Below, piece by piece: positions 15,726 through 26,153 of a DNA stretch of 64,000 bases. Origin of the DNA: JABDJL01 sp963664065 (GTDB lineage: Bacteria > Pseudomonadota > Gammaproteobacteria > Xanthomonadales > SZUA-36); the NCBI GenBank assembly GCA_963664065.1, contig OY760942.1, positions 1,674,001 through 1,738,000 on the forward strand. The letters run 5' to 3'. Each line of letters opens with the position of its first letter. Position 1 is the stretch's first letter. The translations under genes were made by a program, and so were the position numbers. A model generated the notes under the pieces. The model made no database searches, had not been told where the DNA came from, and saw nothing but the letters and a program-made list of their open reading frames with translations.

Positions 15726-16196
15726 GGGAACACCCCTTTTATCCCATTGAGCACCTATACGGAATTCCCCGTGGAGGAGATGCGTGCCCGGCTGACAGAA
15801 TTCTATGAAGATATCAATCGGCGCAGGACAGTGCGGGAGTTTTCAAACAGGCCCGTTCCCCGCGACCTCATTGAACAGGCACTGAGGGCAGCCGGAACCG
15901 CACCCAGCGGCGCTAACTTCCAACCCTGGCATTGCGGGGGCAAAGTCAAACATTACTACCCCGTGGAATCGACCGGCATTGCCACCGGCATCCTGATAAC
16001 CGCACTGCACCGGGCGGGACTTGTCTGCCTGACCCATACACCGAGCCCGATGAAATTCCTCAACCGGATCCTCGGACGCCCACGCAGCGAACGGCCGTTC
16101 CTGCTATTGGTGACAGGTTACCCTGCCGATGGCGCAAAGGTTCCGGATATCCAGCGAAAAACCCTGGAAGATTTTGTCAGTTTTATCGAGCAATAA
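15726..16196 (+). pseudogene. nitroreductase-family protein with an internal deletion
   Basis: The N-terminal part (YTEFPVEEMRARLTEFYEDI, RRRTVREFSNRPVP, GTAPSGANFQPWH) and the C-terminal part (ESTGIATGILITALHRAGL, THTPSPMKFLNRILGRP, GYPADGAKVPDIQRK) both match BluB/nitroreductase-like proteins of about 220 residues. The middle, roughly 70 residues between PWH and HYYPVES, is missing. No ATG opens the frame; the homology reaches back beyond a TTG at 15747 towards the stop at 15723-15725. The FMN fold would be incomplete, so it is probably a pseudogene. Confidence 0.7.
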
Positions 16197-16312
16197 TTCA
16201 GGGATCAATGCTTGGCCTGTTCCTTTTGGCACCCGCCAATACGAAAACCGCTGTGGCATAATCCCGCCTCATATCGGCTAGACACCCTAATCTGAATTCC
16301 AGGAGTAACAAT

Positions 16313-18418
16313 ATGTCCAGGGGACTGATTTTAGTTATCGTGTTGGCAGCGATTGCTGCCGGTGTTTATTTCTTCGCACGCTCATCGGGTGACGACACCG
16401 ATATGGCGGACGCCTCCTTTGATTCCACTGAACATCAATCAGGTTCGCAGCTTTCGGTTCTTAAATCCGGTGTGCACCTCGACGCATTGGATCTTGAAAC
16501 CCGTGCACAGGATGACTTTTACCAGTTTGCCAATGGTGGTTGGCTGGACAACACCGAAATTCCAGAAATTTACTCTGGCTACACCGTCTATCACCAGGTC
16601 AATGAAGTTGCCGAAGAAGCACTTAAGAAAATTATCCAAAACGCGGGCGCCAACCCCGGAGAGTCGGGCTCTGAGGCCCAGAAGATCGGTGATTATTTTG
16701 CCAGTTGGTTGGACGAAGAAGCTATTAATAGCCTTGGCATCAGCCCGATTCAAGCGGACATCGAGGCAATTGCCGCCATCGAAAACGTCCCGGACCTGGT
16801 TGAGGCCATGGCCACGATGTATCGGGGCAGTATCTCGATGCCTTTCGGCTTCTATATTTATCCGGACTTGAAGGATTCGGAGAACTACGCGGCCTATTTC
16901 GGACAAAGTGGCCTGACCATGCCCAACCGTGATTACTACCTGGAAAAAGACAACGAGAATTTCGCCAAGGCACGCGATGCTTTGCCGGCTTACATACACG
17001 ACATGCTGGTGATAGCAGGCTATGACGACGAGCAAGCGGGGCATGGTGCCGCTGCGGTCTACGCAATCGAAGCAAAAATCGCCGAAGCCCACTGGGACTC
17101 GGTGACCAACCGTGACCCGCAAAAGGCTTACAACCCGCACACCTGGGAAGAGCTTGAAGAACTGGCCGGCAACCTGGACTGGGAAACCCTGGCCGCTGTC
17201 CAGGGCGTAGACGGTGAAAACAAGCTGATCATCAGGCAGCCTTCATATTTTGAGGCTCTGAACGACATGATCACCGATATTCCCATCGAAGACTGGCGCG
17301 CATACCTGACCTTCCGCCTGCTGGATGGCTCTGCTTTCCACCTTGATCAAAGTACCGCCGACGTGCGTTTTGCCTACCGCAGCCGCACATTGAGCGGCCA
17401 GCAGGAAGAACGCCCCCGCTGGAAGCGTGGCATCAGCCTGGTCAACCGCTCAATGGGGGAGGCAGTCGGCAAGCTGTATGTGGCTGAATACTTTCCGCCC
17501 GAAGCCAAGGCCAAAATGCTTGAACTGGTCGATAACGTGATCGCCACTCTGGACGACAGCCTGGATGATCTCGAGTGGATGTCCGAGGAAACCCAGGAGC
17601 AGGCCCGCGTCAAGTTATCCAAATTTACCCCGAAAATCGGTTATCCGGACGAATGGAGAGACTACTCGAGCATGGAAATCGTGCGCGGGGATCATTACGG
17701 CAACCGCCAGCGCGCAAATGAATGGGAGCACGCCCGTGAGGTGGCCAAGCTAGGTCAGCCCATCGACCGCAACGAGTGGGGCATGACCCCCCAGACAGTA
17801 AATGCCTATTATTCACCTGCGATGAACGAAATCGTTTTTCCGGCGGCGCGCCTGCAACCACCCTTTTTCCAACTCAGTGCGGATGACGCGATCAATTACG
17901 GAGCTGTTGGCGGTGTTATCGGTCACGAAATCAGCCATGGCTTCGATGACAAGGGCAGCCAGTTCGACGGCGACGGCAACCTGGTTAACTGGTGGACCGA
18001 TAAAGACCGCACACGTTTCGAAGAGCGAACCAAGGTGCTGGTCGATCAGTACAACCAGTACGAGCCGGTAGAAGGAATGAATGTTAATGGTGAACTGACA
18101 CTGGGCGAAAACATCGGTGACCTGTCGGGTGTCGCCATGGCCTACCGTGCCTACATCACCAGCCTGAACGGCGAGGAGGCCCCGATCATCGACGGCTTCA
18201 CCGGCCCGCAGCGCTTTTTCATCGGCTATGCCATGTCGCGCAAGGGCAAGTACAAGGATGAAGCGACCATCAGCAGGATCGCATCCGACACGCATTCACC
18301 GCTGGAATTCAGGGTCAATGGCGTCTACCGCAATATCGATGCCTTCCATGAAGCCTTTGGCACGAAAGAGGGTGACGGCATGTGGCTGGCGCCGGAGGAC
18401 CGGGTCAGGATTTGGTAA
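16313..18418 (+). CDS. M13-family (neprilysin/PepO-type) zinc metallopeptidase
   Basis: 701 residues behind a good AGGAG ribosome site. A single N-terminal hydrophobic helix (LILVIVLAAIAAGVYFF) anchors it or serves as a signal, so it acts in the periplasm. The M13 N-terminal domain begins at DDFYQFANGGWLDNTEIP. The catalytic centre is VIGHEISHGFDDKGSQFD near residue 540 (HExxH) with the third ligand Glu in LTLGENIGDLSG near 600. The C-terminal substrate-pocket Arg region RVNGVYRN and the terminal W are present. M13 enzymes cut small peptides at hydrophobic residues. Confidence 0.93.
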   Translation: MSRGLILVIVLAAIAAGVYFFARSSGDDTDMADASFDSTEHQSGSQLSVLKSGVHLDALDLETRAQDDFYQFANGGWLDNTEIPEIYSGYTVYHQVNEVAEEALKKIIQNAGANPGESGSEAQKIGDYFASWLDEEAINSLGISPIQADIEAIAAIENVPDLVEAMATMYRGSISMPFGFYIYPDLKDSENYAAYFGQSGLTMPNRDYYLEKDNENFAKARDALPAYIHDMLVIAGYDDEQAGHGAAAVYAIEAKIAEAHWDSVTNRDPQKAYNPHTWEELEELAGNLDWETLAAVQGVDGENKLIIRQPSYFEALNDMITDIPIEDWRAYLTFRLLDGSAFHLDQSTADVRFAYRSRTLSGQQEERPRWKRGISLVNRSMGEAVGKLYVAEYFPPEAKAKMLELVDNVIATLDDSLDDLEWMSEETQEQARVKLSKFTPKIGYPDEWRDYSSMEIVRGDHYGNRQRANEWEHAREVAKLGQPIDRNEWGMTPQTVNAYYSPAMNEIVFPAARLQPPFFQLSADDAINYGAVGGVIGHEISHGFDDKGSQFDGDGNLVNWWTDKDRTRFEERTKVLVDQYNQYEPVEGMNVNGELTLGENIGDLSGVAMAYRAYITSLNGEEAPIIDGFTGPQRFFIGYAMSRKGKYKDEATISRIASDTHSPLEFRVNGVYRNIDAFHEAFGTKEGDGMWLAPEDRVRIW

Positions 18419-18507
18419 GAAGAAACCCGGGGTCATCAACGATGAGAAGTTGATGTCCCTGAATTTATTGCTGGAGTGAAATATTTAGCCTGGTTTTCAG
18501 GTTTTCT

Positions 18508-20049
18508 TCAGTACCAGGGCCGGTCTGTCGATTCAACGTGGAATAGCATCAGGTCACGCATCGCGTTTGCGTGTTTGACCGGCATATGGGGAATCTTCAG
18601 AGAATGCGAGGCCAGGTGAATGTTCAGATGTGCCAGGCCTTTGCGGCGCTGTCCGGGGGATTGGCGGATATCGACTCTTTGCACCTTGAATAGCGGGAAA
18701 ACAGTGGTTTTGGTGCCGATGAATCCGTACCTGACAAAACCATATTCGCCAACGACCGCATAACCCAGTTTTTGCCAGCTTCGATAAATTGCCGCACAGG
18801 CTGTTCCAACAGCAAGCGGTAGCATGGCGGCGAATTTCCAGTTGACTAATAAAGTGAGCGTGCCTGTTACCAGCAGTACAGGCGGAAGCACAGCCAAACC
18901 CAGCTTGAACGCGGCAAAGCGACGCAGGTTGATTCTCGAGAATTTTGTCTTGCCCATTTCACAGGCCGGCAGAAATTCGGAAGTCAGGTCCATTACTTCC
19001 TCCGGATGCAAGGCGGGCACCAGGAATGTGCTTTTGGGGCCGGTAGGTAATTGACCCTGATCTGCCCCCGTACCGGCACTCGCCACTCTTAGTTGAATAT
19101 TGGTGCGATTGAACAAACGCGCCACAAAATTCTGCTTCAATACCACTGCCTGAATTTTGTGCCTTTTCAGGGATTCATCATGACGCGACAGCAATCCGCT
19201 GTTTTTGCGATACGTCTCGCCTTCAATACTCAGGCGATAACCGTAATGCCTGAACAGGGCACCGATCACCGAAATGAGAGGAAGCAGCAGAAACATTGCC
19301 AGACCCAATCCCAAAATGATCAGCGCACTGCTAATCAAACTGCCGTCGCCTTGCGCAAAGCTAATCAAGTCCTGGATTTGAATTTTTGCGGCCAGCCACA
19401 TGAACACTTCTTCACTAAAATCGTAGGCGCCAAAAACCGCACCAATTGCAATCAAAAGCCAAAAAATGAAGTTAATGGTCAGGCCGTAAATTGCAATATC
19501 CTTGCCGCTGCGTGAAAGCAACAAGCTAGGATCAGCCTGGGTGTCTTGCTCACTTTCGGCGTTATCGTCAATGGGCCTGGCTTTTGACAGGATAGTTTTT
19601 CGTAAGCTAACGGCGACATCCTTTTTGATACCACCCAGTACAATTTCCTTTTTGCCGCTGCCGGCGGTGTCAATACTGAGTAGAGCAAGGCCGAAAGGCC
19701 TCGTATAGAAAGGTTCACGGATACTGATGTTCTGTATGCGCTTGAAATCGACGCTAAGTTCTTCACGGTGTAGAACACCGCTACGTACCAGGATACGGTC
19801 ATCGATAATGCAAAAACGAAAGCGCAACCAGGCCAGAACAGAACCAAGAATTCCAATGATAATTGCAAGCAACAATGCCGCCTGAATCAGTGATTGGTTT
19901 GAATCGCTGGCAGAGGCATAAGCTGCCAGAATTACCACTATGGCAGGTAGTCCATTATTGACAAATTGACGCGCCGCATTGAACAGGAAAAATACCACCG
20001 CTACCGGTGATGTACGTTGCCAGTTTACGCCGGGATCAGTGTTCGTCAT
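18508..20049 (-). CDS. YdbT-like PH-domain membrane protein
   Basis: 513 residues, overlapping the upstream ydbS-like gene by four bases (ATGA). It has repeated bacterial-PH (DUF304) units, each with a membrane hairpin followed by a beta domain: FRFCIIDDRILVRSGVLHRE, then YRLSIEGETYRKNSGLLSRH, then YAVVGEYGFVRYGFIGTKTT. Three such units are typical of YdbT. In Bacillus, YdbS/YdbT contribute to resistance against antimicrobial peptides; the role here is not established. Confidence 0.85.
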   Translation of the reverse strand: MTNTDPGVNWQRTSPVAVVFFLFNAARQFVNNGLPAIVVILAAYASASDSNQSLIQAALLLAIIIGILGSVLAWLRFRFCIIDDRILVRSGVLHREELSVDFKRIQNISIREPFYTRPFGLALLSIDTAGSGKKEIVLGGIKKDVAVSLRKTILSKARPIDDNAESEQDTQADPSLLLSRSGKDIAIYGLTINFIFWLLIAIGAVFGAYDFSEEVFMWLAAKIQIQDLISFAQGDGSLISSALIILGLGLAMFLLLPLISVIGALFRHYGYRLSIEGETYRKNSGLLSRHDESLKRHKIQAVVLKQNFVARLFNRTNIQLRVASAGTGADQGQLPTGPKSTFLVPALHPEEVMDLTSEFLPACEMGKTKFSRINLRRFAAFKLGLAVLPPVLLVTGTLTLLVNWKFAAMLPLAVGTACAAIYRSWQKLGYAVVGEYGFVRYGFIGTKTTVFPLFKVQRVDIRQSPGQRRKGLAHLNIHLASHSLKIPHMPVKHANAMRDLMLFHVESTDRPWY

Positions 20050-20558
20050 TCAGAGTCAGCAACATCGCTTTTACCGAGAACATAAGCACGGATCTGCTCC
20101 GCACGCTCCCGCGCAAGCCCGTCAACCTTGAGATCGACACTGCTGCCCCCGGCGGTGAAAAATTTCAACGTTGCCAGCCCGAACTTGCGCTGCAATGGCC
20201 CTGAGCTCACCTCAACATGTTGCACGCGGTTAAACGCCAGAACGACAGTTTTGCGCCAGTAAAGACCGGATCGATAGGCAATGTCATGTTCCCGAAGAGC
20301 AATGCCTTTGACCCCAGACATTCTGACTACCAGTGACCCGATGAAGAGGCCCAGTAGCAGCACAATCACGGGAATGGCCAACAGAAAATAGCGTTGCGCC
20401 AGAACAAACGGCAAGAACGAACCGAGCAATGCAGGTATCCAGATAATAAATTGTTGGCTTAGAACTTCCCGCCGGTATTCAGCCGACATTGGCTCCATTT
20501 CGATTTCAGCGGCAGCAGGCAGATCATCGATAGCTAGCTGCAAGTTAACAAACGCCAT
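20046..20558 (-). CDS. YdbS-like PH-domain membrane protein
   Basis: 170 residues: a soluble N-terminus with MEPMSAEYRREVL, two adjacent transmembrane helices (about residues 38-80), then one PH domain with IALREHDIAYRSGLYWRKT and NRVQHVEVSSGPLQRKFGLA, the family hallmark. Translationally coupled to the YdbT-like gene downstream, with which it probably forms a membrane complex. Confidence 0.87.
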   Translation of the reverse strand: MAFVNLQLAIDDLPAAAEIEMEPMSAEYRREVLSQQFIIWIPALLGSFLPFVLAQRYFLLAIPVIVLLLGLFIGSLVVRMSGVKGIALREHDIAYRSGLYWRKTVVLAFNRVQHVEVSSGPLQRKFGLATLKFFTAGGSSVDLKVDGLARERAEQIRAYVLGKSDVADSE

Positions 20559-20701
20559 ATTTGAATCCTCCCTGATACAAGGCTATCACCGGAAGGTGTG
20601 TGGTGTATGTGCAGATGGTCGGGGCATAAGCGGCGAAAAAGAATCAGGGCAACACGGCGTTAAATTTGCGCGGCAGCCGAATTCTGATAGCTTATGAAAA
20701 C

Positions 20702-22804
20702 TTAGTCGCTGTCAGCCAGGTATTTCGCCAGCCAGGCATGTACTTCCTGCCAGTAATAGCGCGCCTCTTCTCCTTTCATCACCCAGTGGTTGGCATCGTG
20801 AAAAACCAATAGCCTGCCGGGTACCTGCTTGCGCTGCACGTAGGACCATGCTGCTATTGTTTGATTGATTGGCACCCTGAAATCCTTCTCACCGATGGTC
20901 AGCAATATCGGCGTTGAAAATTGATCGGCATAAGTGGAAGGGCTTTGTTCACGCCAAACCTGACTCGCGCCCCATGCCGGTCCGCCATTCATGATTTCAC
21001 GGTTGTAGATGGTATCGCTGGAGGAATATTGGCCCTCCAGGTCAACCAGTCCAGCGTGACCAACCAGGGCTTTGAAATGGGTGGTGGTGGCCTGCAACCA
21101 GTTCACAAGGTGCCCGCCGTAACTGGCGCCGGTGGCGGCCTGTCGATCACCATCGATAAATGGATAGCGCTTAATCGCCTCGTCGGCGCCTTCAAGGATT
21201 TCCTCAGCTGGTGTTTTTAACGGGTCGGTCTGGATATTCCTTGAGAAATCTTCGCCATAGCCCACCGAACCGGTGTAATCGGTCATCAAAACAACATAAC
21301 CGGGTGAGGCCATCAGGCCCGCACTCCAGCGTACGTGACTGGAATCCCTTGATGAGCTGAACGGGCCACCATGGATCTGTAAAACCAGTGGGTATTTTTT
21401 TCTTTCATCAAATCCCGCTGGCAGAGAAAGCCAGTTGTGAATTTGCCGGCCTTTACTGCTCTCGAACTAGAATTCAAGATACGCGGCACGATCAAGTTTC
21501 GCGGCTCGTTCAGAATTGAAGTTGCTAAGCGGAGTATGGCTTCCATCGGCGAGATTGATTCGGACGATTTCTGCCGGCTCAGCTGAACTTTCCCACTTTG
21601 CCACCAGTTGGCCATTGAAAACTTGTATGCCGGCATAAACGCCGCGACTTTCTGCATTCAGCGCTTTGATCTCACCACCGATGGCAGGTACAGAATAGAT
21701 TCGTGAGCGGCCGGCATCGGCCGCCATGAAATAAAGAGTTTGACTATCTGCACTGATATCCAGCCCGGATACAGACCGATCGAACGAGGCCGTAATGATT
21801 TCAGGTGAGTCGCTGACATCATTATCCGACCAGTCGAATCGGGCGATCCTTGTCAGGTTGTGTACGAATTCGTTTTCGGGTTCCAACTGGCAGTAGAGTG
21901 CCATACCGTCGTTTGAGAACTGCGGGGCATGGCAACTCCAGTCATCCCTTTGGGTGAGTTGTCGGGGTTCGCCGTAAGCAACGGGAACACGATACAAATG
22001 ATAGAAAACGCGGGCGTGTGCCGCATCGTCCATGTTTGTGGTTGCATTAAACACGACAGATTTGCCATCTGGTGCCCATGCAGGATTCAGTGAATTTCCG
22101 GAGCGTGTTGGAGTCCCGGCATAGCCAGGCTTGCTGACAAGATAACCGCCTGCTAGCAAGTCTTTTGCTGTTGCGCCGGCCTTTGCATCTTGCACAAACA
22201 CATGTGTCTGCAAATCATCGCGCCAGCGATCCCACTGGCGGATCGGGAAAATCTTATAGACGGATACATTGGTTTTTCGTTCTTCACGTGCCTTTTTCTC
22301 CGCCTTGTTGGCCTCGTCATCAGCGGTACCCGGATAAACATTACTTTCGAAGGCGATCTGAAGGCCATCGGGGCTCCATACCGGGCCTCCGGCACCTGTA
22401 GACAGGCTGGTAATCGCCTCTGCTTCACCAGGACCGTCCATGTTCATGATGTAAATTTGACTTAACTCGTCTTTTCCGCGCTTGGTACCGAACGCGATTT
22501 TTTTGCCGTCAGGGCTCCAGGCGACTCCACTTTCTCCTTCCGCAGTTGCCGTCAACCGCCTGGGTTCAGTTTTTCCCTCGACATTGATCAACCAAAGATC
22601 ACTGATGTCTGCTTCTTCTTCATAAGAGGGTTCAGTGACACTCACCACTGCATAACGTCCGTCAGGGCTGACAACCGGCGTGTCCAGTCGCTTCATCAGC
22701 CAGACGTCTTCGTGGCTGATGGCCCTTAATCCATCGTCTGTTGCCAAAACCTGCAGCGGGGTTGAAAACGAGATCACCAAAATAAGCGTTATGAATCTGA
22801 ACAT
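20702..22804 (-). pseudogene. S9 prolyl-oligopeptidase-family peptidase interrupted by one in-frame TAG
   Basis: From ATG 22804 to the stop at 20702 there are 701 codons in one frame, broken only by TAG at 21467-21469. The first part has a signal peptide and a beta-propeller (VVSPDGRYAVVSVTEPSYEE, VAWSPDGKKIAFGTKRG). After the TAG the alpha/beta-hydrolase domain continues without any gap: FESSKGRQIHNWLSLPAGF, LVLQIHGGP, the Ser nucleophile in TGASYGGHL, the Asp in EKDFRVP and the His in FHDANHWVMK. Everything needed for an aminopeptidase/oligopeptidase is there except readthrough of one codon. The second half has an internal ATG (MASPGY), but that start would split the domain. Confidence 0.85.
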
Positions 22805-22998
22805 CTTCCTGCCTTTGCATGTATTAGGGGGAGAGTAAAACCCATTATCGATGAACCAACAAGGCTTTGTATTTTCATGCTAGCTGGATTCAAACTAAAG
22901 CTTAATAACCGCAGGCAAAGGGCAGTTCACCGCGAAGGCGCTTGCCTGATCCCGGTTGCACATCTAGAGTGACAGAAAATTTCAGTAATGGAGTCAGC

Positions 22999-23565
22999 AT
23001 GCACATTTCAATTCGAATAATCGCCGGAATCGTTCTTTTGCTCGGGTTCACTAATCCGGTTCAGTCGCAAAGTCCGCCGAGCCCGCCGGCTGCTTTTTGC
23101 GAGAATAACGACGGATTCGGCGACTGGGATTTCTGGGTGGGAGATTGGAACGTTTATTCCAACGATGAAGCGCGGACTTTTGCCGGAACCAATTCCATCA
23201 CCAAGCACTATCACAGCTGCTTGATTAAGGAGACCTGGGTTAGTGCAACCGGCAATGGAGGCTTTTCCATCAACTATTTTAATCCCAATAAAGACGAATG
23301 GCGCCAGGTATGGGTAGCAAACGGCTATTCGATTGACTACACCGGCGGGCTCAATGATGCGGGTTCGCTTGTTCTGGAAGGTAAGATCTACAACTACGCT
23401 ACTCATGTTACCCAACGGATGCGCGGGATATGGACGCCTGAAGAAAATGACGATGTCATCCAGCATTTTGACGCATTTGATGCTGAGACGGATGCCTGGC
23501 AGGTCTGGTTTGAAGGACGTTATGTCAAAAAAGAAAACGACCCCAATCCACCTGTTAGTGAGTAG
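22999..23565 (+). CDS. exported hypothetical protein, DUF1579/lipocalin-like
   Basis: 188 residues from ATG 22999 (a GGAG-like site lies 5-9 bases upstream; an in-frame upstream extension lacks a signal). Signal peptide: ISIRIIAGIVLLLGFTNPVQS. The mature part opens with GDWDFWVGDWNVYSND, continues with SCLIKETWVSATGNGGFSIN and DEWRQVWVANG, and ends in FEGRYVKK. This is the pattern of small secreted beta-barrel proteins of the DUF1579 type. No reaction is known. Confidence 0.65.
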   Translation: MHISIRIIAGIVLLLGFTNPVQSQSPPSPPAAFCENNDGFGDWDFWVGDWNVYSNDEARTFAGTNSITKHYHSCLIKETWVSATGNGGFSINYFNPNKDEWRQVWVANGYSIDYTGGLNDAGSLVLEGKIYNYATHVTQRMRGIWTPEENDDVIQHFDAFDAETDAWQVWFEGRYVKKENDPNPPVSE

Positions 23566-23615
23566 AATTCATCAAAACCGGAATCAGTCGGAAATCTTTA
23601 CACTCTTAAACCTGC

Positions 23616-24749
23616 ATGCAGACACTGGACAGGAAATTTCGCTTCTACTCAATTGACCAATTACGTGGTCTGGTGATTGTGCTGATGGCACTGGACCATG
23701 TCAGGGATTTTTGGACGCCTTTTAGCTATTTCCCGGAAAATCTGGAACTGGCTTCCCCGGAACTGTTTTTTACCCGTTGGATCACGCATTTTTGCGCACC
23801 GGTATTCATCTTCCTGACCGGTATGAGTGCGTTCCTCTATGAAAGCAAAGGCAACAGCAAGGCGACGGTGCGGAATTACCTGCTTACGCGTGGCTTATGG
23901 CTGGTCCTCATTGAATTCACCGTCGTAAATCTGTCGTGGAAATTCAGTTTTGCACCGTGGATTTTCGGCCAGGTCATCTGGGCGATCGGTGTGTGCATGT
24001 TGACGCTCGCTGCATACATTTATTTACCGCGAAAATTAATTTTTGCCATTGGCATTTTAATGATTGCCGGGCACAACCTGTTCGATGGCATCCAGGCAGA
24101 GTCGTTCGGCGCGTATGCATGGGTTTGGGCCATGTTTCATCAACCTCTGTTTGTGCCAATGTTTGACGGTGCGTTTGGCATCTTTTTTGCCTACCCGCTG
24201 ATTCCCTGGATTGGCGTAATGGCGGTAGGTTACGCTTCGGCGGACTGGTTTTGCCGTGATCCGCAAAATTTCTCACACAAAGCAATTTATACAGGCCTGG
24301 CCATCACACTGGCGTTTGTCTTGCTCCCTTTTACCAACTGGTACGGAGACCCGGCAGCATGGGCGGAACAGGCCAGGGGTGGCTTGTTTACCTTCCTGTC
24401 TTTTTTGAACCTGCAAAAATACCCGCCCTCTCTGCTCTACCTGTTGATGACACTCGGCCCGCCACTGATGCTGCTGGGATACCTGCAGAATACGAATTCA
24501 AGGCTGGCTTCGCCTTTTGGGCGGGTGCCGTTCTTCTTTTACGTCGTGCATTTGCCATTCATCCACGGCCTTGCAGTACTTTTCTTCGGGATTACGATTG
24601 GATCCTTTGATCCCAACTGGCAAATGCAGGGACCTGACTTCCTGCCAGCCGGGTATGAGCCCAGCCTGTTACGGGGATACCTGGCATGGGCATTCGTCTG
24701 CGTGGTGATGTATTTCGCCTGCCGCTGGTTCGCTGGTGTCAAGCAATGA
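23616..24749 (+). CDS. DUF1624/HGSNAT-like polytopic membrane protein
   Basis: 377 residues with about ten predicted membrane helices. It begins with the family signature RFYSIDQLRGLVIVLMALDH (Asp-Gln-x-Arg-Gly and ALDHVRDFW), followed by FCAPVFIFLTGMSAFL. The family is related to heparan-alpha-glucosaminide acetyltransferase and bacterial membrane acyltransferases; the catalytic His of ALDH is conserved. The likely role is transmembrane acyl transfer, with unknown substrate. Confidence 0.85.
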   Translation: MQTLDRKFRFYSIDQLRGLVIVLMALDHVRDFWTPFSYFPENLELASPELFFTRWITHFCAPVFIFLTGMSAFLYESKGNSKATVRNYLLTRGLWLVLIEFTVVNLSWKFSFAPWIFGQVIWAIGVCMLTLAAYIYLPRKLIFAIGILMIAGHNLFDGIQAESFGAYAWVWAMFHQPLFVPMFDGAFGIFFAYPLIPWIGVMAVGYASADWFCRDPQNFSHKAIYTGLAITLAFVLLPFTNWYGDPAAWAEQARGGLFTFLSFLNLQKYPPSLLYLLMTLGPPLMLLGYLQNTNSRLASPFGRVPFFFYVVHLPFIHGLAVLFFGITIGSFDPNWQMQGPDFLPAGYEPSLLRGYLAWAFVCVVMYFACRWFAGVKQ

Positions 24750-24800
24750 AACGACCACTGGGTGTTGAAGTATCTCTGATCACTTAACGGACTGATAAAC

Positions 24801-26153
24801 ATGAATAAACTTACCATCTCAGCCCTTGGGATCTTACTCCTCGCATCACAAAGCAGCATGGCTGCCACATCATCTGAAAAGATACTGCCTTACCCCATTT
24901 TCCAACACCAACTGGACAACGGCCTGAACGTCGTAACCGTGCCGTTTGATTCACCGGGTCTGGTGGCTTTTTATATCGTCACGCGCGTTGGTTCGCGAAA
25001 CGAAGTGGAACCGGGTGTTACAGGCTTCGCGCATTTCTTTGAGCACATGATGTTTCGCGGCACGGACAGATATTCAAAAGCCGAGTACAGCGCGGCGCTC
25101 AAATCAACCGGTGCCGCGGCCAATGCGAACACTTCGCTGGACAGAACCCAATATCACATGACCGGTAGCGCGGAAAAGCTGGAACTGATGTTTGAGCTCG
25201 AATCCGACAGATTCATGAATCTCAACTATTCGGAGCACGATTTCAAGACAGAAGCGGGTGCGGTTAAAGGGGAATACACCAAGAACTTTGCCAGCCCTTA
25301 CAGCCAGATCAGGGAAAAGCTTGCCGAAACTGCATTCACCACCCATACCTATTCGCATACGACCATGGGCTACTTCAAAGACATCGTCGACATGCCCAAC
25401 CAATATGAGTATTCGAAGAAGTTTTTTGATCGATATTATCGTCCGGAATACAACACGATCCTGGTAGTCGGCGATGTCACCACTGAACAGGTAAATGCCC
25501 TGGCTGAGAAGTACTTTGGAAATTGGGAACGCGGTAGCTATGATTCTGTTGTACCGATAGAGCCTGAGCAAAATGAAACGCGTTATACCCACCTGCAAAA
25601 CGGCAGTATTCCAGCCTACTTAAGCATGAGTTACAAAGGTCCGGCCTTTAACGATTCGAAAATCGATATGCCGGCTTTGGATGTCCTGTCCTCCATCGTT
25701 TTTTCCAATACTTCCGATTTATATAAAAAACTGGTGCTGGAAGAACAGAAAGTTCGCTTTATCGGCGGTGGCGCCCAGGATAGCAAGGACCCCAACCTGT
25801 TTACGATACAGGTTTCGATGGTTGAAAAAGATGATATGTCCTATGTCATGGCAGCAATCGAAGAGGCCATCGCCAAAGTCAAAACCGAAGACATTGACGA
25901 AGATTTATTGCAGCGAACCAAGTCCAATCTGAAATACGGATTTGCCATGCGCATGGATACACCGGATGCAATCGCCCGGTCCTTAAGCCATTACATTCAG
26001 CTTACCGGCGATCCTGAATCCGTAAACCGGCTTTACGCCCAGTACGACAAAGTCAGTCTGGAGGACATCAGGATGGTCGCCAACAGGTACTTCAAGCCCG
26101 AGCACCTGACCATTGCGACCATTTCTGACGACGAACAGGGGGCATTGAAATGA
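24801..26153 (+). CDS. M16-family zinc peptidase, catalytic subunit
   Basis: 450 residues with a signal peptide (LTISALGILLLASQSSMA). The inverted zinc motif HxxEH is in GFAHFFEHMMFRGT near residue 80, and the distal Glu lies in DFKTEAGAVKGEY. A C-terminal M16 regulatory-type domain follows. It overlaps the next gene by four bases (ATGA); the pair matches the two-subunit periplasmic M16B arrangement (active plus inactive partner) that degrades peptides. Confidence 0.93.
   Translation: MNKLTISALGILLLASQSSMAATSSEKILPYPIFQHQLDNGLNVVTVPFDSPGLVAFYIVTRVGSRNEVEPGVTGFAHFFEHMMFRGTDRYSKAEYSAALKSTGAAANANTSLDRTQYHMTGSAEKLELMFELESDRFMNLNYSEHDFKTEAGAVKGEYTKNFASPYSQIREKLAETAFTTHTYSHTTMGYFKDIVDMPNQYEYSKKFFDRYYRPEYNTILVVGDVTTEQVNALAEKYFGNWERGSYDSVVPIEPEQNETRYTHLQNGSIPAYLSMSYKGPAFNDSKIDMPALDVLSSIVFSNTSDLYKKLVLEEQKVRFIGGGAQDSKDPNLFTIQVSMVEKDDMSYVMAAIEEAIAKVKTEDIDEDLLQRTKSNLKYGFAMRMDTPDAIARSLSHYIQLTGDPESVNRLYAQYDKVSLEDIRMVANRYFKPEHLTIATISDDEQGALK

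Noticed and set aside
16439..17140. 233-residue minus-strand ORF inside the M13 peptidase
   Set aside because: Shadow of a well-supported gene on the other strand.
18434..18455. Terminator after the M13 peptidase
   Set aside because: A 7-bp CATCAAC/GTTGATG stem exists but lacks a T run; too weak to call.
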